A stretch of 64,000 bases of DNA from contig JADYUL010000003.1 of NCBI GenBank assembly GCA_021531795.1, forward strand, positions 186,001 through 250,000. Direction: 5' to 3'. The translations under genes were made by a program, and so were the position numbers. Shown here piece after piece: positions 61,101-64,000 of the stretch. The notes under the pieces are model-generated. The model had not been told where the DNA came from, did no database searches, and saw only the letters and a list, made by a program, of their open reading frames with translations. The DNA is from Lacrimispora saccharolytica. GTDB taxonomy: Bacteria > Bacillota > Clostridia > Lachnospirales > Lachnospiraceae. Numbering within the stretch: position 1 is the stretch's first letter; the number at the start of each line of letters is the position of its first letter.

Positions 61101-64000
61101 GACGTATCTGGATTACTGTACTGTTTCCGGTACGGAAGGGAAAGACGGCTGGTATTCCTCCGATGTCACGATTCAGAATAAGGCGGATATAAACTCTTTA
61201 TGGGGTGCACTGCAATTTTCAGGCAGTCCTACAGGAGCCTTTGCAGACAGCTATATCGTGAGCACAGAAGGTAAAAACAATACCACCATCTGGTTTAAGC
61301 AGACAACAACCGGATATATTGGTTCTCAAGATAAGGAAATCAAAATCGACAAGACTGCACCTACCTGGACGGAAAACGGCTGCGGAATCAGCGTGAAGGA
61401 AAACTGGTGGAAGAAACTGGTAAATACCATTTCCTTTGATCTGTTCTATAAAGATGCGACGGTGGATGTGAAGGTATGCGCGAAGGATAACTTAAGTGGT
61501 ATTGATGCATATTACTATTATGTGGATAATTCCGGCAGTACGGCTGTAAAGACAAAAGAGGAATTGGATGCATTGGTTAACGCATTTACCAAGTATCCTG
61601 TTGATTCATCTGCTTCACCGCTTACCGGGACTAAGACACTGACGAGCCTCAGTAATGAAGGAAACTACGTGGTTTATGCTTACGCAGTGGATATGGCTGG
61701 TAACAGGAGCGATTATGTCTGCTCAGACGGCGTGGTACTTGATCGGACTGCCCCGACAATCAGTGGCATTACGGTACCAAGCAAGAGTGATCTGACACTG
61801 ACGGATACCAGTGCAAAGATCAGCTTTACCGGAAGTGAAGCTGGAATCTGTTTCTATATGATAAGTGAGGTTGCACCGGATTCAATTGATAGCTTTGCAA
61901 CTTCAAGCGAGAATAGCCAGGGAATGACTGTTTGGACCGCAAAAGAGGGTGTGTCTTCTGTAGAAATGGCAACAGAAGCAAAGCAGATCACATTAAGTAG
62001 CTTAAGTCCGAATACGACATATACCTTGTATCTGGCGGCAGTGGACAAGGCAGGCAACAGCACCGCTACAGTCCATAGGCAGAGATTTACGACCTGTAAA
62101 ACTATGCCGGTAGTTACGAAGCAACCAACCATCAGCGGAACCTACGGCCAGACAGTGGCAGATATGACGCTGACCGATGGCGTGGCAAAGGTTGGAAGCG
62201 AAGAGATTACAGGTACATGGGCGGTGACTGACAGCAACAAGGCAAATGTTCCGGCTGTGGGAATAAAAGATACCTATCAGGTAACCTTTACTCCGGCGGA
62301 TACCTATGGAGACATCTATGACACTGTGATCGTCCTTGTGAATCCGACGGTAAGTAAGCGAGTAATCACCGTGACGGCAGACGATAAGACGAAGACTTAT
62401 GGACAGGCAAACCCGGCGTTTACCTTTGCAATCACAGAAGGTACATTGGTAGGCACTGACACAAAAGAAGATCTTGGCATCACATTAACCTGCGTAGCAA
62501 ATGAAAACTCTCCTGTAAAAGCAGGCGGTTATGCGATTACCGGCACTTCAAACAGTGCTAACTATCATGTAACCGTGATCCCGGGTGTACTGACCATTAC
62601 AAAGGCAACACCTGTGATTACTGCAACGACTGGACATACCAAGACCTATGGAGATATCAAGTTCTTCCTGGATGCGACGGACGACAGCGCTGAGGCGAGC
62701 TTACAGTATGAGGTGACCGAAAGCAAGGATACAAGCGCTAGTCCAGTGAAAAAGGATGCCATTGTAACTGTTGACGCAAGAGGCTATGTGACCATTACGG
62801 GAACAGGAATTGCAAAGATTACCGCTTCCCTTCCGGAAACGACAAATTACAACGCAGTAAGCATGGATATTACAATAATGGTAGATAAGGCAGCCAATGC
62901 CCCGAATATGCCGGGAACAAGCATTAATGCATCAAATAGATGTAATACAGTAGGAGATGTGCCGTTACCTAGTGGCTGGGTATGGCAGGAGTCATGCAGG
63001 GATAAGAAACTTACAACAACCATATCAGGGCCAGGGGGAATCCCAGTAGAAACACTAGTATCAGCGACTGCAGAGTATATTGGAGCAGACAAGGCAAACT
63101 ATATAAATACTACTGTAACTGTCAGCATCACAAGGTCTGCATGCGATCATATTGCAGGAGATGTCCTATATACCGGAAATGGCGAACAGGCTCCGACCTG
63201 TACCACAGACGGACTGGGACACAGAGAGTGTACGGTCTGTGGCGCAACCATCGAGTCCGGAATCGTCGTGAAGGCAGCACATAAATTTAGCAGCGCATGG
63301 ATCATCGATGTAGCGGCTACCACAACTTCAGAGGGAAGCAAGAGCCATCATTGCAGTGTTTGTGGTGAGAAGAATGATGTGACCGTTATTCCTAAGCTTG
63401 TCATCAGCGGTGGTGGCGATAGTGGTAATGCGGGTGATAGTTCAGATAACGATGGTGACAATAATGACAGTGGTAACACAGGAAACATTACGGATTTAGG
63501 AATTGGAAATATTACTAAGCCAACGATAAAACCGATAGTGATACCGGGTTCATTTACACAGGAAATAAATCTATCACCTGGAATCGGAAATAATATTAAA
63601 CCGGCTACAAATACTGAAAATAATATCGAGGAACCTTTTATTAAGGGTGAAAACGGTAAAGAAGGCTGGGATGTAATCCGTGATGAAGTAGATCAGGTGA
63701 AGGATGGTGATACAGTTACCGTAGATATGAATGGTGCCGCAGTTGTACCAAGTGATGTTCTTAGTGAAATCAAAGGAAAAGACGTTACTATTGTATTCGA
63801 TATGGGTAATGGAATCACATGGAGCGTTAACGGACAAAGTATTACGGGTGATGCAATTGGTGATATTGACTTTAGTGTAAAGACTAATACTAATTCCATC
63901 CCGGTAGATATAATTAATAACATAACCGGTGAGCGATACAGTAAGCAGATAAGCCTGTCGTATGATGGAGAATTTGGATTTACTGCAGTGCTTTCCATCA
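58138..64000 (+). CDS. Giant secreted surface adhesin, 3-prime end outside the window
   Basis: The frame from the ATG at 58138 (ACGGAGG 8 bp upstream) has no stop to the last base, giving at least 1,954 residues. Signal peptide 1-36 (SILLCACMIGTMIP-like core, TARAE). Cys module CTCANLCKED...CPVCGAEEADLSKC (about 52-81). A Gly-rich beta-solenoid of about nine repeats (340-578; TINGGxxxATGG, GAGIGGG). Ig-like/fibronectin-like modules (about 640-1320), an MBG-like module (about 1335-1490; DDKTKTYGQANPAFTF, GVLTITKAT), Cys pairs CTVCG and CSVCG (about 1667-1755), an Asp/Asn/Gly linker, then the start of a C-terminal beta domain (1835 on) also seen in the 9302 protein. Probably an adhesin anchored at its unseen C-terminus. 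Regulated, by position, by the divergent LytTR-PAS protein. Confidence 0.88.
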   Translation, partial: MEKFCVKGYLKRSVKRALSILLCACMIGTMIPITARAETEGTSMPSNGEVTCTCANLCKEDKVNSDCPVCGAEEADLSKCTGKAQSENNENQLNTGESEEAKNETELTITAWEWIDEEELINPETGILALPFANEETPAFFDDVVALLPTQIQATVVNEDDIEAEAASETITLGDWSCEEYPKEGAYSGSYTFAAALPEGYVLSYEAKALNVLVELGGAQMLNITGVSYLSCDETGTNWTEKTCNDAIEVTSEVTTWGTSGNETWYVVQGDVEINQDNQDIEVFGNVHLILTDESSLDVRGSILVRESQYSSLTIYGQSTPEVDKEGYLTSNTGKLKVSGKTKNFSGIGGGGVIGKRSNAGSITINGGIIYATGGSYGAGIGGGDLGNGGTITINGGMVTATGGAQGAGIGGGAGGAGGNIIINGGSINAKGGFWAAGIGGGTSGKGGTININGGDIKATGDEDSAGIGGSHGDTGTSAGDIFISGGTITATGGRRGAGIGSGYQNNEGGKIIISGGTVTAIGGDKSKGIGFSNNSPDNTITISGGTVTATGSGGGAGIGGGNNGSGSGITMNGDVVLYTSSINGEHTFSKGVIYDGVTVSDNAGSYTLTGGVGTVYGNPNVSGFTEPRNSILGTNLADTDCITVTVPDVDYTGAEALPTATVTVNKIALSKTLVQDTDYTVSVSDENKTNAGAKTATITAVTNSGNVGETTGSFNIKPVELSAEKIEMTLSGIPEAGYVYDNAAKEPVPVVTWKRADGSKYTLIKDTDYTVLYSNNTNAYELLSGNEGYEADKAPTVKITAKEGGNFTGSRSMNFKIYPADMPGFTITPYSGSYDGINHDVVSITPKDGFSDYTVYYSTDNKATWSTTVPTITDAGMLDYYVKATKANYKDWISEKQTAKVTPVALASSMMSFNDTNHYYTGQEVKPEITVKDSNRTLVPGTDYTVSYTNNTSVSAEDSKAKVTITAANGNYTGSASAEFSIAYAQETYLDYCTVSGTEGKDGWYSSDVTIQNKADINSLWGALQFSGSPTGAFADSYIVSTEGKNNTTIWFKQTTTGYIGSQDKEIKIDKTAPTWTENGCGISVKENWWKKLVNTISFDLFYKDATVDVKVCAKDNLSGIDAYYYYVDNSGSTAVKTKEELDALVNAFTKYPVDSSASPLTGTKTLTSLSNEGNYVVYAYAVDMAGNRSDYVCSDGVVLDRTAPTISGITVPSKSDLTLTDTSAKISFTGSEAGICFYMISEVAPDSIDSFATSSENSQGMTVWTAKEGVSSVEMATEAKQITLSSLSPNTTYTLYLAAVDKAGNSTATVHRQRFTTCKTMPVVTKQPTISGTYGQTVADMTLTDGVAKVGSEEITGTWAVTDSNKANVPAVGIKDTYQVTFTPADTYGDIYDTVIVLVNPTVSKRVITVTADDKTKTYGQANPAFTFAITEGTLVGTDTKEDLGITLTCVANENSPVKAGGYAITGTSNSANYHVTVIPGVLTITKATPVITATTGHTKTYGDIKFFLDATDDSAEASLQYEVTESKDTSASPVKKDAIVTVDARGYVTITGTGIAKITASLPETTNYNAVSMDITIMVDKAANAPNMPGTSINASNRCNTVGDVPLPSGWVWQESCRDKKLTTTISGPGGIPVETLVSATAEYIGADKANYINTTVTVSITRSACDHIAGDVLYTGNGEQAPTCTTDGLGHRECTVCGATIESGIVVKAAHKFSSAWIIDVAATTTSEGSKSHHCSVCGEKNDVTVIPKLVISGGGDSGNAGDSSDNDGDNNDSGNTGNITDLGIGNITKPTIKPIVIPGSFTQEINLSPGIGNNIKPATNTENNIEEPFIKGENGKEGWDVIRDEVDQVKDGDTVTVDMNGAAVVPSDVLSEIKGKDVTIVFDMGNGITWSVNGQSITGDAIGDIDFSVKTNTNSIPVDIINNITGERYSKQISLSYDGEFGFTAVLSI

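Overview
The window reads as chromosomal DNA of an anaerobic Firmicute, most likely family Lachnospiraceae. The basis is the protein families (birA-small protein-coaX-dusB-GT2-greA-lysS block, XRE/UDP-sugar dehydrogenase fusion, zinc-ribbon membrane protein beside a condensation-type acyltransferase), strong AGGAGG ribosome binding sites, a SAM-I riboswitch before metK and Gram-positive surface proteins. No rRNA or tRNA gene was seen. All assignments come from reading the sequence; no database search was run.

Layout. (1) 0-7.6 kb: envelope glycan genes: a UDP-galactopyranose-mutase-like flavoprotein (cut by the window edge), a GT-C membrane glycosyltransferase, a HAD phosphatase, a polyprenyl-phosphate GT2, a UDP-glucose dehydrogenase with an N-terminal XRE domain, and a UDP-glucuronate epimerase. 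(2) 7.6-9.2 kb: about 1.5 kb of non-coding DNA made of 40-bp palindromic units plus two kinds of flanking module. (3) 9.3-21.4 kb: a large secreted glucosaminidase-like protein followed by a surface-acylation/glycan operon (MBOAT, DltD-like, DUF6077-like split protein, methyltransferase, SGNH protein, acyltransferase 3, paired small EamA/SMR proteins). (4) 21.4-39.4 kb: trmB, acyltransferase group, HAD phosphatase, lipoprotein, sugar nucleotidyltransferase, galE, alarmone synthetase, M23 peptidase, murA, HD-GYP protein, SAM riboswitch-metK, dnaE. (5) 39.4-40.3 kb: a second copy of the palindromic repeat element, in inverted orientation and colinear with the first. (6) 40.4-51.0 kb: pfkA, an rRNA methyltransferase, a SleB-like hydrolase, argF, birA, coaX, dusB, GT2, greA, lysS. 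(7) 51.1-56.1 kb: remnant of a plasmid or conjugative element (DUF3970-like, ParA, ParB, DUF6017-like, DUF6050-like, PcfB, a truncated VirD4 coupling-protein start fused to a HIRAN fragment, an EF-hand microprotein). (8) 56.3-64 kb: a candidate small RNA, an XRE regulator with a palindromic operator, a LytTR-PAS regulator, and divergent from it a giant surface adhesin that runs off the window without a stop (at least 1,954 codons).

How it fits together: regions 1 and 3 encode sugar-nucleotide supply, lipid-linked sugar transfer, flipping and O-acylation of a cell-surface polymer; region 4 and 6 are mostly core metabolism. The most unusual item is the pair of palindromic arrays. Every unit is 40 bp, with 12-bp arms (ATACATCGGRAT and its complement) around a 16-bp interior; units lie 11 or 22-23 bp apart; unit identity and order are conserved between the two loci, and the arms differ far less than the interiors. 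The second item of note is the decayed conjugative element, with a visible deletion scar and a possible promoter-to-terminator small RNA unit.
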